Shown here one piece after another: positions 8,330 through 17,787 of a DNA stretch of 64,000 bases. A model generated the notes under the pieces. It was not told the origin of the DNA. It saw only the letters and a program-made list of their open reading frames with translations, and searched no databases. How positions within the stretch are numbered: position 1 is the first letter of the stretch; each line of letters opens with the position of its first letter. The translations under genes were made by a program, and so were the position numbers. This stretch comes from Demequina globuliformis (GTDB lineage Bacteria; Actinomycetota; Actinomycetes; Actinomycetales; Demequinaceae): the NCBI RefSeq assembly GCF_000975155.1, contig NZ_BBRG01000002.1, positions 235,049 through 299,048 on the forward strand. Direction: 5' to 3'.

Positions 8330-9721
8330 ATGCAGATTTCCACCGCAGAACTCGAGCGCAGCGTCGCTGCCGTGGCCGCATATGACGGCACGGACCTCGC
8401 GACGCGCGCGCCGGATGATGTGGTGGCGGTCCAGCGCGTTCTCGCGGATGTACGCCGCCAGGCGGACGCCCTGCTCGTACAGGTAGCTGGCGAACTCGCG
8501 CGCCTGTCGGAGCCTTCGGAGGGGAACAAAGGAATCGCGCGCCAGAAGGGATTTCACGGTCCCGGGGGCCTCATCGCGAACACGTTGGGCGGGTCAGATG
8601 GCGAGGCGAAGCGCCTGTTGGTAGCGGCGAGGGGCACGCAAGCTTCCCCCGGAGGGGACGCGCCCCGCTTCCCTACACTGGCGCGGGCCATCCGGTCGGG
8701 TGCGTTGTCGCCCGACAAGGCCGCGCTGCTGACGGAAGCGTTGGAGCGCGTGGCAGAGGACTCCCCCGGCGCCGTCGTCGAATTTGAGGAACGCATGGTG
8801 ACCAAGGCCAGGCATCAGTCGCTACGCGAGGTGCGGCGCATGATTCAGTTGCACGAGGCACACCGGCGGCCACAGGACATTGAGGCGCGTGACCGGCGCG
8901 CACACCGGGAGCGCAGTGTCACGCACCGCGAGCTGCCCGATGGCACGGTCGAGATCTTTGCGAAGCTGGACGTCGTCAGCGCCGCACCAGTTCTTGCCGT
9001 GATGGATGCGCACGTCAAACACGTGTTCCAGCAGCGTCGCGATCGCGAGAGTCTGCCGGTAGCCGAGCGCGTGGGGCCGGCCGATGACCGCCGCGCCCCT
9101 CAGATTCGCGCCGACTTCCTGGTCGCGCTGTGTCGGCATGCCGTCGACTGCGACGAGACTCCCACGGGCGTCAAAACCACCGTCGTGGTGCGCATGGACG
9201 CAGGTGACCTTCGCACGGAACTGGAGCGCACCGCTGCGCCCGCTGAAGACGCTGCGTCAGAACGCAGTGGTGGCACGTTTGGCGGTGGCGGGATTGGAGA
9301 GGTGGACGGGATTGCCATGCCGGTCTCCGCCGCCGCGCTGCGCCAGATGGCCGTGGATGCGGAGGTGCTCCCTGTCTTGCTCGGCGGCGAGGCGCTTCCC
9401 CTGGACGTCGGACGCGCCAGGCGCCTGTTCTCGAGAGCCCAAAAGATCGCGTTGCTTGAACGGGACGGGGGCTGCGCGTGGTGTCATGCCCCGCCCAGCT
9501 ATTGCGATGCCCATCACATTCGGTGGTGGGATCGCGACCGGGGTCCAACCGACATCTCTAATGGCGTCATGCTGTGTGTGCGCTGTCACCACAGAGTTCA
9601 CAGCGATGGGTGGGAGATTCGTGTCAGGGATGGCGAGGTGTGGTTCCGGCCGCCCGCCAGTGTGGATCGCGAACGACGGCCCCGCATCGGCGGCCGCGCC
9701 CATCTCGAGGTGCACACGTGA
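8330..9721 (+). CDS. HNH endonuclease signature / DUF222 domain protein
   Basis: 463 aa. The N-terminal two thirds match the DUF222 pattern of actinobacterial '13E12 repeat' proteins (VQRVLADVRRQADALL; KGFHGPGGLIA). The C-terminus is an HNH nuclease domain: CAWCH, then YCDAHHIRWWDR, then SNGVMLCVRCHHRVH, with the CxxC pairs and DAHHI/HH residues for metal and catalysis intact. These proteins are abundant, often multicopy, in actinobacterial genomes, and their biological role is not established; some are thought to be mobile. The gene is convergent with aroE and divergent from pilB, so it is its own unit. The ATG has only a weak ribosome-binding site. Confidence 0.85.
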   Translation: MQISTAELERSVAAVAAYDGTDLATRAPDDVVAVQRVLADVRRQADALLVQVAGELARLSEPSEGNKGIARQKGFHGPGGLIANTLGGSDGEAKRLLVAARGTQASPGGDAPRFPTLARAIRSGALSPDKAALLTEALERVAEDSPGAVVEFEERMVTKARHQSLREVRRMIQLHEAHRRPQDIEARDRRAHRERSVTHRELPDGTVEIFAKLDVVSAAPVLAVMDAHVKHVFQQRRDRESLPVAERVGPADDRRAPQIRADFLVALCRHAVDCDETPTGVKTTVVVRMDAGDLRTELERTAAPAEDAASERSGGTFGGGGIGEVDGIAMPVSAAALRQMAVDAEVLPVLLGGEALPLDVGRARRLFSRAQKIALLERDGGCAWCHAPPSYCDAHHIRWWDRDRGPTDISNGVMLCVRCHHRVHSDGWEIRVRDGEVWFRPPASVDRERRPRIGGRAHLEVHT

Positions 9722-9793
9722 CCGGGGACTTTGCGCCTCTCACCGAAGCGGGAGCCTTTGCACCACGCACGCTCCTTGCCGTCCCAGACCCAC

Positions 9794-10657
9794 TCAGCGC
9801 GAAGCGAGCGCCCCCATGAGGGCATTCCCCATCGCCTCCAGCGGCGCCTCGCGCCCCGTCATGAGCCGCACCTGCTCCCCCGCCTGGTGCAAGAGCATGC
9901 GGGTTCCATCAACGAAGGTTCCGCCCATGCCGGCCCACGCCGAGCCCAAAGGGGTGACAACCGGGTCGTACACCGCGTCGAGGAGTACGATCTCCGGCCG
10001 CAGCTCCAGACCGGCCTCAGTTAAGCCGCGAGCAAGCGACTCCCCCACGGTCGCCGGGACCGTGGACACTACGGCATCGGCCCGCGCCACAAAATCGGGA
10101 GCCTCGTCGAAGCCGACAAACCGCGGCTCCACGCCCATCTTTGTCGCCGCACGCAGCAGACCGCCTGCGCGCGCCCGGTTGCGGACCACGACCACCGGCC
10201 GCGTCACCCCGAGCCGGCCCAACGCGGCCATCGCAGACGTCGCAGTCGCCCCGCCGCCCACGATCACGCCCTCCGACGCTTGCTTGAGGCCGCCCTCGGC
10301 GAGCGCCTCCACCACGCCATGAACATCCGTATTCGCGCCCACCAAATGCCGCCCCGCCGCCTGCGGCTGCAGCAACACCGTGTTGACGGCCCCCACGAGC
10401 TTCGCCATTGACTCGACATAGTCGAGCATCGGCACCACCGCCACCTTGAGCGGCATCGTGAGGCTCAGCCCACCCCACGAGTCGTCGAGGCCATCGATGA
10501 AGCCGCCGAGCGTCTCCTCAGTCACCTCATGCGCCGAGTACTCCCAGTCAATCCCGAGAGCCTCGTAGGCCGCGCCGTGGAGTACCGGCGACAGCGAGTG
10601 CTCAATCGGACTACCGAGCACCGCCGCACGACGCGTGCCTGCCACGTGCGCTACCAC
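9794..10657 (-). CDS. aroE: Shikimate dehydrogenase
   Basis: About 287 aa. It reduces 3-dehydroshikimate with NADPH in the chorismate pathway. Visible features are the substrate-binding SLSP motif near residue 22, the catalytic Lys71 in TMPLK, Asp111 in ANTDVHG and the nucleotide loop GGGATATSAMAAL near 131. The start is uncertain: the reading frame is open well upstream into mltG, so I chose the GTG at 10657 (V-V-A-H-V-A-G-T-R-R-A) since the conserved fold begins at RRAAVLGSPIEHSLSP; a GTG at 10645 is an alternative. It follows mltG in the ruvX-mltG-aroE order known from other actinobacteria. Confidence 0.88.
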   Translation of the reverse strand: MVAHVAGTRRAAVLGSPIEHSLSPVLHGAAYEALGIDWEYSAHEVTEETLGGFIDGLDDSWGGLSLTMPLKVAVVPMLDYVESMAKLVGAVNTVLLQPQAAGRHLVGANTDVHGVVEALAEGGLKQASEGVIVGGGATATSAMAALGRLGVTRPVVVVRNRARAGGLLRAATKMGVEPRFVGFDEAPDFVARADAVVSTVPATVGESLARGLTEAGLELRPEIVLLDAVYDPVVTPLGSAWAGMGGTFVDGTRMLLHQAGEQVRLMTGREAPLEAMGNALMGALASR

Positions 10658-10733
10658 CGTGGAACTCGCGTCACGGGCACAGCCTCCATCGCCCGATGCG
10701 CGTCTGCCGAGTGCGCCGCTGCCACCACGACCG

Positions 10734-11882
10734 CTACTCCTCGGGTTCCGCAGTCGGCGACGAGTCGCGGTTCTCCTCAATCCACTCGTCGAGCTCGCGG
10801 TCGTTCACGAGGTGCTCGTCGTAGGTCTCCGCGTACTTGGTCTCACCGGTGTCCAGGTTGACCGTCACGAAGTACAGGTAGTCCGTGTCCGCGGGGTTGG
10901 CGGCCGCCTCGATCGATGCCTCACCCGGAGCCGCGATGGGACCTGGCGGCAAGCCAGTGTTCTGGTACGTGTTGTACGGGCTGTCGACCTGCAACTCCTC
11001 CTGAGTCGCGAACGCGCCCTCGCCAGGAACCACGTACTTCACCGTGGAGTCCATCTGCAGAAGCATGTCGATCTCGAGGCGGTTGTAGATCACCGACGCC
11101 ACCAACGGGCGGTCCTCATCGAGGCGTGCCTCCATCTCGACGATGGACGCCACCGTAAGGGTCTCCTCCCAGTCAGCGCGCGCCACGCCCTGACGCTCAA
11201 GCACCTTGGTGGTCTGCGACACCATGGTCGACAGCACCTCGACCGGCTCCACGCCGGGGTTGAACGTGTAGGTCGACGGGAACAGCCATCCCTCGAGGTT
11301 GTCGCCTGCCTCCTCGGGCAGGCCAATGGCCTCGTGGTCAGCGGCGACCTCTTCGACCTCCTCTGGGGTGTACTCGATGACGTTCGCGATCGTCTGGTAG
11401 TAGTAATCGAGCGTCTTGCCCTCGGGGATCGTGATGCGCAGCTCGTCGCGGTTCGCGGGATCCAACAGCGCGTCGATCGCGAATTCGGCGCTCATCTCGC
11501 GCTGCAAGAAGTAGTACCCCGCCGCAATCGAACTCGCGTCTGGGTCGTTGCTGTAGGCGGTCACGAAGGCCTCGACCGATGCCACAACACCGGCCTCGTA
11601 GAGCACTTCGCCAATCTCTTGGCCGGACATACCCGGCTCGATGACGACCTGCACCACTCCCTGGCCGGCGCCCTCGTAGTCAGCAGCCTCGGTCGATTCC
11701 TCGCCCTCGAAGCTCTTCACAAAGTTCCAGGCGACCGAGCCGCCAACCGCGAGCAAAACGATGGAGACCGCGACGACCACAAGCGTCCAGCGTCGCCGCA
11801 CTTGGCGCCGCTTCTGCCGCTGGAGACGACGCATATCAAGCGTCGTCGTGGTCGTGGCCTCGTTCTCAAAGAAGTCAGTCAT
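10734..11882 (-). CDS. mltG: Endolytic murein transglycosylase MltG (YceG-like)
   Basis: 382 aa. A basic cytoplasmic tail (RRLQRQKRRQVRRR) leads into one transmembrane helix at about residues 33-52, with the rest outside. The catalytic region is VASIVEMEARLDEDRPLVASVIYNRL, whose Glu (ASIVE) is the conserved lytic residue. MltG cuts nascent glycan strands and sets their length. The C-terminus carries the family's LPPGPIAAPGEASIEAAANP motif. The ATG at 11882 overlaps the ruvX stop by 8 bp and has AAGGG upstream; a GTG two codons earlier is also possible. Confidence 0.92.
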   Translation of the reverse strand: MTDFFENEATTTTTLDMRRLQRQKRRQVRRRWTLVVVAVSIVLLAVGGSVAWNFVKSFEGEESTEAADYEGAGQGVVQVVIEPGMSGQEIGEVLYEAGVVASVEAFVTAYSNDPDASSIAAGYYFLQREMSAEFAIDALLDPANRDELRITIPEGKTLDYYYQTIANVIEYTPEEVEEVAADHEAIGLPEEAGDNLEGWLFPSTYTFNPGVEPVEVLSTMVSQTTKVLERQGVARADWEETLTVASIVEMEARLDEDRPLVASVIYNRLEIDMLLQMDSTVKYVVPGEGAFATQEELQVDSPYNTYQNTGLPPGPIAAPGEASIEAAANPADTDYLYFVTVNLDTGETKYAETYDEHLVNDRELDEWIEENRDSSPTAEPEE

Positions 11883-12348
11883 TGTCACCCTTGCGTGCCA
11901 TCACCTGGGATACCTTACCCAAGTTCCCCCGCTGCTCCGTTTCTAGTGCCGTCTCGAGGATCACCACGGCCGCCGCTTGGTCAATGACCTCGCGCTGCTG
12001 TTTGGCGTTGCGTCCCGCCTGCCGCATGGATGCGGAAGCTGACGCCGTCGAGAATCGTTCGTCCACCAAACGCACCACGGCGTCGGTTCGTTCCGCAATC
12101 TGCTGACCGATGTCCATCGCGTCCTCTGCAGAAGGCCCCAATTCCCCCGACAACTTGCGTGGCAGCCCCACAAAGACCTGGCGCGCCTCGCGCTCGCTGA
12201 TGATGTCGAGAATCTCCTCGACGGAGCGCGGCCCGCGCTTCACCGTCGTCACCGGAAAGGCGAGCCGGCCTTCGGGGTCGGATGCGGCGATGCCAATGCG
12301 CACCTTGCCCACATCGACGCCTAGGCGCACACCCCTCTCGCGTGGCAC
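11875..12348 (-). CDS. ruvX: Putative pre-16S rRNA nuclease / Holliday junction resolvase-like RuvX (YqgF)
   Basis: 157 aa from GTG 12348. The RNase H-like fold shows GVDVGKVRIGIAASDP at the N-terminus (first acidic residue), FVGLPRKLSG in the middle and LVDERFSTASA near 100, with the final conserved Asp in IDQAAAVVILE. YqgF proteins process the 5' end of 16S rRNA and have been proposed as a Holliday resolvase. The start is inferred from GGAG 8 bp upstream and from family length (140-155 aa); the frame stays open further upstream. It sits between alaS and mltG, an order conserved in actinobacteria. Confidence 0.88.
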   Translation of the reverse strand: MPRERGVRLGVDVGKVRIGIAASDPEGRLAFPVTTVKRGPRSVEEILDIISEREARQVFVGLPRKLSGELGPSAEDAMDIGQQIAERTDAVVRLVDERFSTASASASMRQAGRNAKQQREVIDQAAAVVILETALETEQRGNLGKVSQVMARKGDND

Positions 12349-12406
12349 GCTGTCGGCTCCGCCCGCCGGGTTTTCACCCAGCGGCGCGGCGCCGACGTTC
12401 GGCGAA

Positions 12407-15082
12407 CTACCCACGCGCTGCCAGGGTGTCGCGGATTGCAGTGAGGGCCTCGCCGATCTTCGACGGGTCCTGACCACCGCCCTGCGCGAGGTCGGGCTTG
12501 CCGCCGCCACCACCGCCCAGGGTCTGCGCAGCGACCTTGACCAGGTCGCCCGCACGGACTCCGAGGTCGCGGGCCGGACCGTTGGTGGCGATCACAATGA
12601 CCGGGCGGTCATTGAAGGCGGCCGATGCCGCCACCACCGTGGGGTGCGCCTCACCCAGGCGGGTGCGGACATCCGTCACGAGCGTGCGGAGGTCGTCGCC
12701 GTCGGCCGCATTCACACTCTGGTGCGCCACGAGCGTGACGCCGCCGACCTCGCTTGCGGTCTCGACCAGTTGGCCCGCCACCTGCTGCATGGCCTGCTGG
12801 CGGTACTGCGTGAGCTGCTTCTCGGCCTCCGACAGGCGGCTCAGCAAGGAACCGATACGGTCAGACAGCTCGTCAGGACGCGCCTTCAACGTGGTGGTGA
12901 GCTCGCTCACGATGGCACGCTCCGCTGCCAACTGACTGAAGGCGTCGGCGCCAACGAGCGCCTCGATGCGGCGCGCGCCCGAACCGACCGAGCCCTCGCT
13001 CGTCACCGACAGCAAACCAATCTGGCCAGAGTTGGCGACGTGCGTGCCCGCGCACAACTCACGCGAGAAGGGCCCGCCGATCTCCACGACCCGCACCTTG
13101 TCGCCGTACTTCTCGCCAAACAGCGCCATCGCGCCCATGCCGCGCGCATCGTCGAGGCTCATCACGTTGGTCGCGACCGGCAATTCCTCACGGATCGCGC
13201 GGTTCGCGATCCCCTCGATCTCCTCGCGAGCCATCGCGGACACGCCCTGGCGCCATGCGAAGTCGAGTCGCATGTAGCCGGGCTTGTTGTACGAGCCGGC
13301 CTGAGTCGCGTCCTCACCCAACACTTCGTGAAGCGCCGCGTGAATGAGGTGCGTCGCCGAGTGCGCCTTCGACGCCTGGTGACGGTTGCCCAGGTCAACC
13401 TCAGCGGAGACGGCGTCACCAGCAGCGACCTCGCCCTCCTCGACAGTGACTGTGTGGACGATCACGTCCGCGACAGGCTTCTGCACGTCGATGACATTGA
13501 GCGTCGCGTTCGCGCCACGGATCACGCCCGAGTCAGCGTCCTGGCCACCGGACTCCGCGTAGAACGGGGTCTCCGCCAAGATGACCTCGACGGTGTCGCC
13601 AGCCTGCGCGACCGGTACGGACACACCGTCTTTAATGACTGCGGCAACAGTGGTGGCAAGGCTGAGCTCGTCATACCCACGGAACACGGTCGGCTGCAGC
13701 GCCTGGTAGACGCCCACGTCCGCGTGGCCGCCCTTCTTCGCCTTCGCGTCGGCCCGCGCGCGCTCCTTCTGCTCCGTCATGAGCGAGCGGAAGCCAGCCT
13801 CGTCGACCGAGACGCCCTGCTCGGCCGCCATCTCGAGCGTGAGGTCGATCGGGAAGCCGTAGGTGTCGTGCAGCTTGAAGGCATCTTCACCACCCAGCGA
13901 CTTCTTACCAGCGCTCTTGGCGTGACCCACAGCAGTATCAAAGATCGCCGTGCCCTGGGTCAGGGTGCGGCGGAACGCGTCTTCCTCGGTCGTGGCGACC
14001 GAGAGGATCTTCTCGATGCGCTCGCTCAACTCGGGGTAGGACGCCTTCATTGCCTCGTACGAGGTCCTGATGAGCGCCTCGATCGAGGGCACCTCGACGC
14101 CCAGCAGGCGCATCGACCGCACGGTCCGGCGCACCAGCCGGCGCAGCACGTAGCCACGCCCCTCGTTGCCAGGCACCACGCCGTCAAACATCAGCATCAT
14201 CGCGCTGCGCACGTGGTCGGCGATCACGCGCATGCGGACGTCGTCCTCGGCGTCGGCCTTGTACTGCTTGCCCGACAGCTCCTGTGCCTTCTCGATGACC
14301 GGGAAGACCTCGTCGGTCTCATACATGTTCGCGACGCCCTGCTTGAGGTACGCGATGCGCTCAAGGCCGGCGCCTGTGTCAATCGCCTTCTGGTCGAGCT
14401 CACGGATCAAGGGGTAGTCCTTGCCATCGCCAGGACCACGCAGGTACTGGTCGAACACGAGGTTCCAGATCTCGAGGTAACGGTCACCGATCTCGTCGGT
14501 CCACCCCGCAGCGCCCGTCGCCGGGTCATACTCGGGACCAAACTCAGGGCCGCGGTCCACGTGCCACTCGGCACATGGGCCGGCGGGGCCGGGCTGGCCG
14601 GTGTCCCAGAAAATCTCCTCGCGCGGGAGCTTCACGATCCGCTCTGCGGGCAGCCCCACCTTGAGCAGCGCGGCCTCCGCCTCCTCGTCGCTCTCCCAGA
14701 TCGTCACCCAGAGAGTCTCCGGGTCAAAGCCGTAGCGGCCGTCGTCCTCGGAACCCGTCAGGAGCTCCCAAGCGAACTCGATCGCGCCTTCCTTGAAGTA
14801 GTCGCCGAAAGAGAAGTTGCCAAGCATCTGGAAAAAGGTGCCGTGACGCGTGGTCTTGCCGACCTCTTCGATGTCCTTGGTGCGGATGCACTTCTGGACC
14901 GAGGCGATGCGCGGGTGTTGCGACTGCTCGGTACCGATGATGTAAGGAATGAAAGGGACCATGCCGGCCACGGTGAACAGCAGCGACGGGTCCGGAGACA
15001 CCAGCGGTGCGCTGGGCTCGATGTGGTGGGCCTTCGACTCAAAGAAGTCGATCCAACGCTGCCTGACGTCCGCCGTGCGCAT
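12407..15082 (-). CDS. alaS: Alanine-tRNA ligase
   Basis: 891 aa, the full length of bacterial AlaRS. The catalytic core begins RQRWIDFFESKAHH and includes RTKDIEEVGKTTRHGTFFQMLGNFSFGDY-type motif sequence; the editing domain has the zinc-site pair HSATH and CAGTH. A C-terminal C-Ala domain ends with GGGGGGKPDLAQGGG. The enzyme charges tRNA-Ala and clears mischarged Ser/Gly. The ATG at 15082 is chosen because GGAGG sits 5 bp upstream. A 1144-codon open frame exists on the opposite strand here and is judged an artefact of GC-rich codons. Confidence 0.97.
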   Translation of the reverse strand: MRTADVRQRWIDFFESKAHHIEPSAPLVSPDPSLLFTVAGMVPFIPYIIGTEQSQHPRIASVQKCIRTKDIEEVGKTTRHGTFFQMLGNFSFGDYFKEGAIEFAWELLTGSEDDGRYGFDPETLWVTIWESDEEAEAALLKVGLPAERIVKLPREEIFWDTGQPGPAGPCAEWHVDRGPEFGPEYDPATGAAGWTDEIGDRYLEIWNLVFDQYLRGPGDGKDYPLIRELDQKAIDTGAGLERIAYLKQGVANMYETDEVFPVIEKAQELSGKQYKADAEDDVRMRVIADHVRSAMMLMFDGVVPGNEGRGYVLRRLVRRTVRSMRLLGVEVPSIEALIRTSYEAMKASYPELSERIEKILSVATTEEDAFRRTLTQGTAIFDTAVGHAKSAGKKSLGGEDAFKLHDTYGFPIDLTLEMAAEQGVSVDEAGFRSLMTEQKERARADAKAKKGGHADVGVYQALQPTVFRGYDELSLATTVAAVIKDGVSVPVAQAGDTVEVILAETPFYAESGGQDADSGVIRGANATLNVIDVQKPVADVIVHTVTVEEGEVAAGDAVSAEVDLGNRHQASKAHSATHLIHAALHEVLGEDATQAGSYNKPGYMRLDFAWRQGVSAMAREEIEGIANRAIREELPVATNVMSLDDARGMGAMALFGEKYGDKVRVVEIGGPFSRELCAGTHVANSGQIGLLSVTSEGSVGSGARRIEALVGADAFSQLAAERAIVSELTTTLKARPDELSDRIGSLLSRLSEAEKQLTQYRQQAMQQVAGQLVETASEVGGVTLVAHQSVNAADGDDLRTLVTDVRTRLGEAHPTVVAASAAFNDRPVIVIATNGPARDLGVRAGDLVKVAAQTLGGGGGGKPDLAQGGGQDPSKIGEALTAIRDTLAARG

Positions 15083-15296
15083 CCTGTCCTCCATGCTCAG
15101 CCGGGCGCTGCCGCCCGGCGTCAGTGGCGCATCGGCCCTCATCCACGAGGACCCACCTACGCCTGTCGTGACATACCAGGCCTAGCCTGGCACTCAAGTC
15201 TTCATGACACCAGCCCCGGTGGCCGATGCCCTGGTGCCCAGTTCCGTGACGCGCGGCAAGCGCGGCAGAAGGGTGGGCAGGCCCCTAAGTATGACA

Positions 15297-15336
15297 AAGC
15301 CGCTGGGTCCCAACCAACGTTGGGGCCCAGCGGCTT
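15297..15336 (-). terminator. Intrinsic terminator after rpsD
   Basis: AAGCCGCTGGG and CCCAGCGGCTT form a strong stem with an inner CAAC/GTTG extension. On the minus strand it lies 27 bp past the rpsD stop and is followed by TTTGTCATACTT. The rest of 15083-15362 shows no gene. Confidence 0.8.
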
Positions 15337-15362
15337 GGCGTGTCGTATGAGACCAGCGCGCC

Positions 15363-15989
15363 TTAGCGTGCGTAGTACTCGACGACCAGCTGAACTTCGC
15401 AGGTCACGGGAACCTCAGCGCGCTTGGGGCGGCGGACCAGCTTGGTGGTCAGCTTCTCCAGCTGCACGTCGAGGTAGTCGGGGACCTCGGGCAGCACGTC
15501 GCGGTGTGCACCGGCGGCGGCAGCCATGTAGGGCTCCATCGTGACAGCCTTGGGCTTGACCTGGATGGTCTGGCCGGGCTTCACGCGGAACGAGGGACGG
15601 TCGACGATCTGGCCGTCCACGAGGATGTGGCGGTGCAGGACCGACTGGCGGGCCTGCAGGATCGTGCGAGCAAAGCCCGAACGAAGCACCAGGGCGTCAA
15701 GACGCATCTCGAGCAGCTCGACAAACGCCTCACCGGTCAGACCAGGCTCGTGGCGGGCCTCTTCGAAGGTGCGGGTCATCTGCTTCTCGCGAAGACCGTA
15801 CTGGGCGCGAAGGCGCTGCTTCTCGCGCAGACGAACCGCGTAGTCGCTTTCCTTGCGACGAGCGGTACGGCCGTGCTCACCCGGGGGGTACGGACGCTTC
15901 TCGAAGTGCTTGACGGCCTTGGGCGTCAGGGCGATGCCCAGGCTGCGCGACAGGCGAACCTGGCGACGTGCCTTCTGAACTGAAGTCAT
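15363..15989 (-). CDS. rpsD: 30S ribosomal protein S4
   Basis: 208 aa, matching actinobacterial S4 proteins. The S4 RNA-binding domain is at about residues 95-160 (MRLDALVLRSGFARTILQAR; HILVDGQIVDRPSFRVKPG). No zinc-binding cysteines occur in the N-terminus, so it is the zinc-free form. S4 starts assembly of the 30S body. AAGGAAC precedes the ATG by about 9 bp. It is a single-gene unit with its own terminator, upstream of alaS, as in several Micrococcales; no alpha-operon ribosomal genes are nearby. Confidence 0.97.
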   Translation of the reverse strand: MTSVQKARRQVRLSRSLGIALTPKAVKHFEKRPYPPGEHGRTARRKESDYAVRLREKQRLRAQYGLREKQMTRTFEEARHEPGLTGEAFVELLEMRLDALVLRSGFARTILQARQSVLHRHILVDGQIVDRPSFRVKPGQTIQVKPKAVTMEPYMAAAAGAHRDVLPEVPDYLDVQLEKLTTKLVRRPKRAEVPVTCEVQLVVEYYAR

Positions 15990-16159
15990 TCTTGTGTGTT
16001 CCTTGCTTGATTGCCTCCGACTGAGGACGCGGTCGTCCCCACTCGGATCATGAGAGATGTCGCGGCGACAGCAGCCAACCGTCCGCGAGGGCGTACCAAT
16101 GTTAGCAGGTTTCTCCCCTGCCCCGCGGGCGCTGTGGCCCGGGTGTCGAGACCTTGCGG

Positions 16160-17521
16160 CTAGTTTCCCTCGGGCTCGCGTCCCAGCATGTCGCGAATGC
16201 GCTGCAGGCGCTCCGTGACGGTGCGCTCGTACCCGAACTCCGTGGGGCGGTAGTAGCGCGCACCGCGCAGAGCCTCCGGCAAGTAGTCCTGCTTTGCCAC
16301 CGCGCCCGGAGCGTCATGGGAGTACACGTAATCCTGACCATGTCCAATGCGCTTGGCGCCCGAGTAGTGCGCGTCCCGTAGGTGCTCAGGAACCACTCCG
16401 GCTTTGCCTGCCCGCACGTCAGCGATGGCGGCGTCGATTGCGTGATAAGACCGGTTGGACTTGGGCGCCGTGGCAAGGTAGGTCGTCGCCTCAGCGAGCG
16501 GAATGCGGCCTTCCGGCATACCGATGAAGCTCACCGCGTCCGCGGCTGCCTGCGCGATCACCAGGGCCTGCGGGTCCGCCATGCCGATGTCCTCTGCCGC
16601 CAAAATGACCAGACGTCGCGCCAAGAAGCGCGGATCTTCGCCCGCGACCACCATGCGCGCCAAATAATGCAGGGCTGCATCCACGTCGGAGCCGCGCACC
16701 GACTTGATGAAGGCGCTGATCACGTCGTAATGCTGATCGCCCGACTTGTCGTAGGCGACCAACGCGGAGTCCATCGCACGCTCGGTAAGCTCCGCGGTGA
16801 CACGCGGAAGGTCATCACCGCTGGCGGGACCCGCCCCTAGCGCTGCGTCAGCGACGGCCTCCAACAGCGTGAGGGCCTTGCGGGCATCGGCCCCAGCCAC
16901 TCGCAAAATATGGTCGCGCGCCTCCGGGTCAAGGGCGACCCGGCCGGCAAGCCCCCGCTCGTCCTCCACGGCCCGGTCGAGCAACTCCCCCAGGTCCTTC
17001 GAGGCGAGCGGCTGCAAGGTCAGGAGAAGAGAACGCGACAGCAGCGGGCCCACGACAGAGAAGCTCGGATTCTCCGTGGTCGCGCCAATCAGCGTGACCC
17101 AACGATTCTCGACAGCGGGGAGCAACGCGTCCTGTTGTGTCCTCGTGAAACGGTGAATCTCGTCCACGAAGAGAACGGTCTCCCGCTCGCCCGTCGCGAT
17201 GCGCCGCTTCGAGTCGTCGATCACCCCGCGCACATCCTTGATGCCTGCCGTCACTGCCGACAGTTCCACAAAGCGGCGGTTGCCAGCGACCATGTAGGCG
17301 AGGGTGGTCTTTCCCGTACCGGGCGGCCCCCAAAGAATCACCGACGTCGCTGGCGCGCTCTCACCGACCAGTCGTCGCAGTGGGGATCCGTCGGTCAGCA
17401 GGTGCCCTTGTCCCACGACCTCGTCGAGTGCGCGCGGACGCATGCGCACTGCCAGGGGCGCCGTGGGACCCGGCTCTGGCACACCGCGGCCGGTACGCTC
17501 CGTCGACTCGAACAAATCCAT
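16160..17521 (-). CDS. rarA: Replication-associated recombination protein A (AAA+ ATPase)
   Basis: 453 aa. Walker A GPPGTGKT at 65-72, Walker B VDEIH at 119-123, sensor 1 GATTENPSF near 147. The C-terminal MgsA-type oligomerisation region includes [18 protein letters not shown] and [15 protein letters not shown], diagnostic for RarA/MgsA rather than RuvB or DnaX. It acts at stalled replication forks. It lies between rpsD and aspS; the 266-bp gap upstream contains the aspS terminator and no visible gene. Confidence 0.95.
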   Translation of the reverse strand: MDLFESTERTGRGVPEPGPTAPLAVRMRPRALDEVVGQGHLLTDGSPLRRLVGESAPATSVILWGPPGTGKTTLAYMVAGNRRFVELSAVTAGIKDVRGVIDDSKRRIATGERETVLFVDEIHRFTRTQQDALLPAVENRWVTLIGATTENPSFSVVGPLLSRSLLLTLQPLASKDLGELLDRAVEDERGLAGRVALDPEARDHILRVAGADARKALTLLEAVADAALGAGPASGDDLPRVTAELTERAMDSALVAYDKSGDQHYDVISAFIKSVRGSDVDAALHYLARMVVAGEDPRFLARRLVILAAEDIGMADPQALVIAQAAADAVSFIGMPEGRIPLAEATTYLATAPKSNRSYHAIDAAIADVRAGKAGVVPEHLRDAHYSGAKRIGHGQDYVYSHDAPGAVAKQDYLPEALRGARYYRPTEFGYERTVTERLQRIRDMLGREPEGN

Positions 17522-17735
17522 ACCGCAAGCCTACGTGTCCGCACTGACCTCTATTCGCGGCGCGTTCCGTCGTCTAGTGAGTCGCGTCGTAGTAGTTCTG
17601 CGGCTCAAACACGGCGTCGATGACGCTCAGCGGGCGCCACCTGTGGAACACGCCGCGCGCCTACACGACACCCGGGCCAGCATCGGCCCGCTGGCGCAGC
17701 CCCCGCAGCCGGAAAGTCCGGCTCCACACACACGA

Positions 17736-17768
17736 GAGGCGGGCACCCCCACCTGGGGTACCCGCCTC
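17736..17768 (-). terminator. Hairpin terminator after aspS
   Basis: GAGGCGGG-(C/T)ACC pairs with GGTACCCGCCTC around a short loop, 20 bp past the aspS stop on the minus strand. There is no long T tract, as is common in GC-rich genomes. Confidence 0.65.
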
Positions 17769-17787
17769 GCGCGAACGGTTCAGTTGA

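Noticed and set aside
9084..10322. 412-codon plus-strand frame overlapping the HNH gene and aroE
   Set aside because: Spans two well-supported genes in other frames; Arg/Pro/Ser-rich translation without motifs.
10635..11987. 450-codon plus-strand frame over mltG
   Set aside because: Antisense shadow of mltG, no domain and no ribosome-binding site.
12110..15544. 1144-codon open frame on the plus strand over alaS
   Set aside because: Antisense to an unmistakable alanyl-tRNA synthetase; composition is Arg/His/Leu-rich as expected from reverse-complemented GC-rich codons, and no domain is visible.
17707..17723. AGCCGG/CCGGCT hairpin between rarA and aspS
   Set aside because: Short GC dyad, expected by chance at this composition; the stronger hairpin next to it is called instead.
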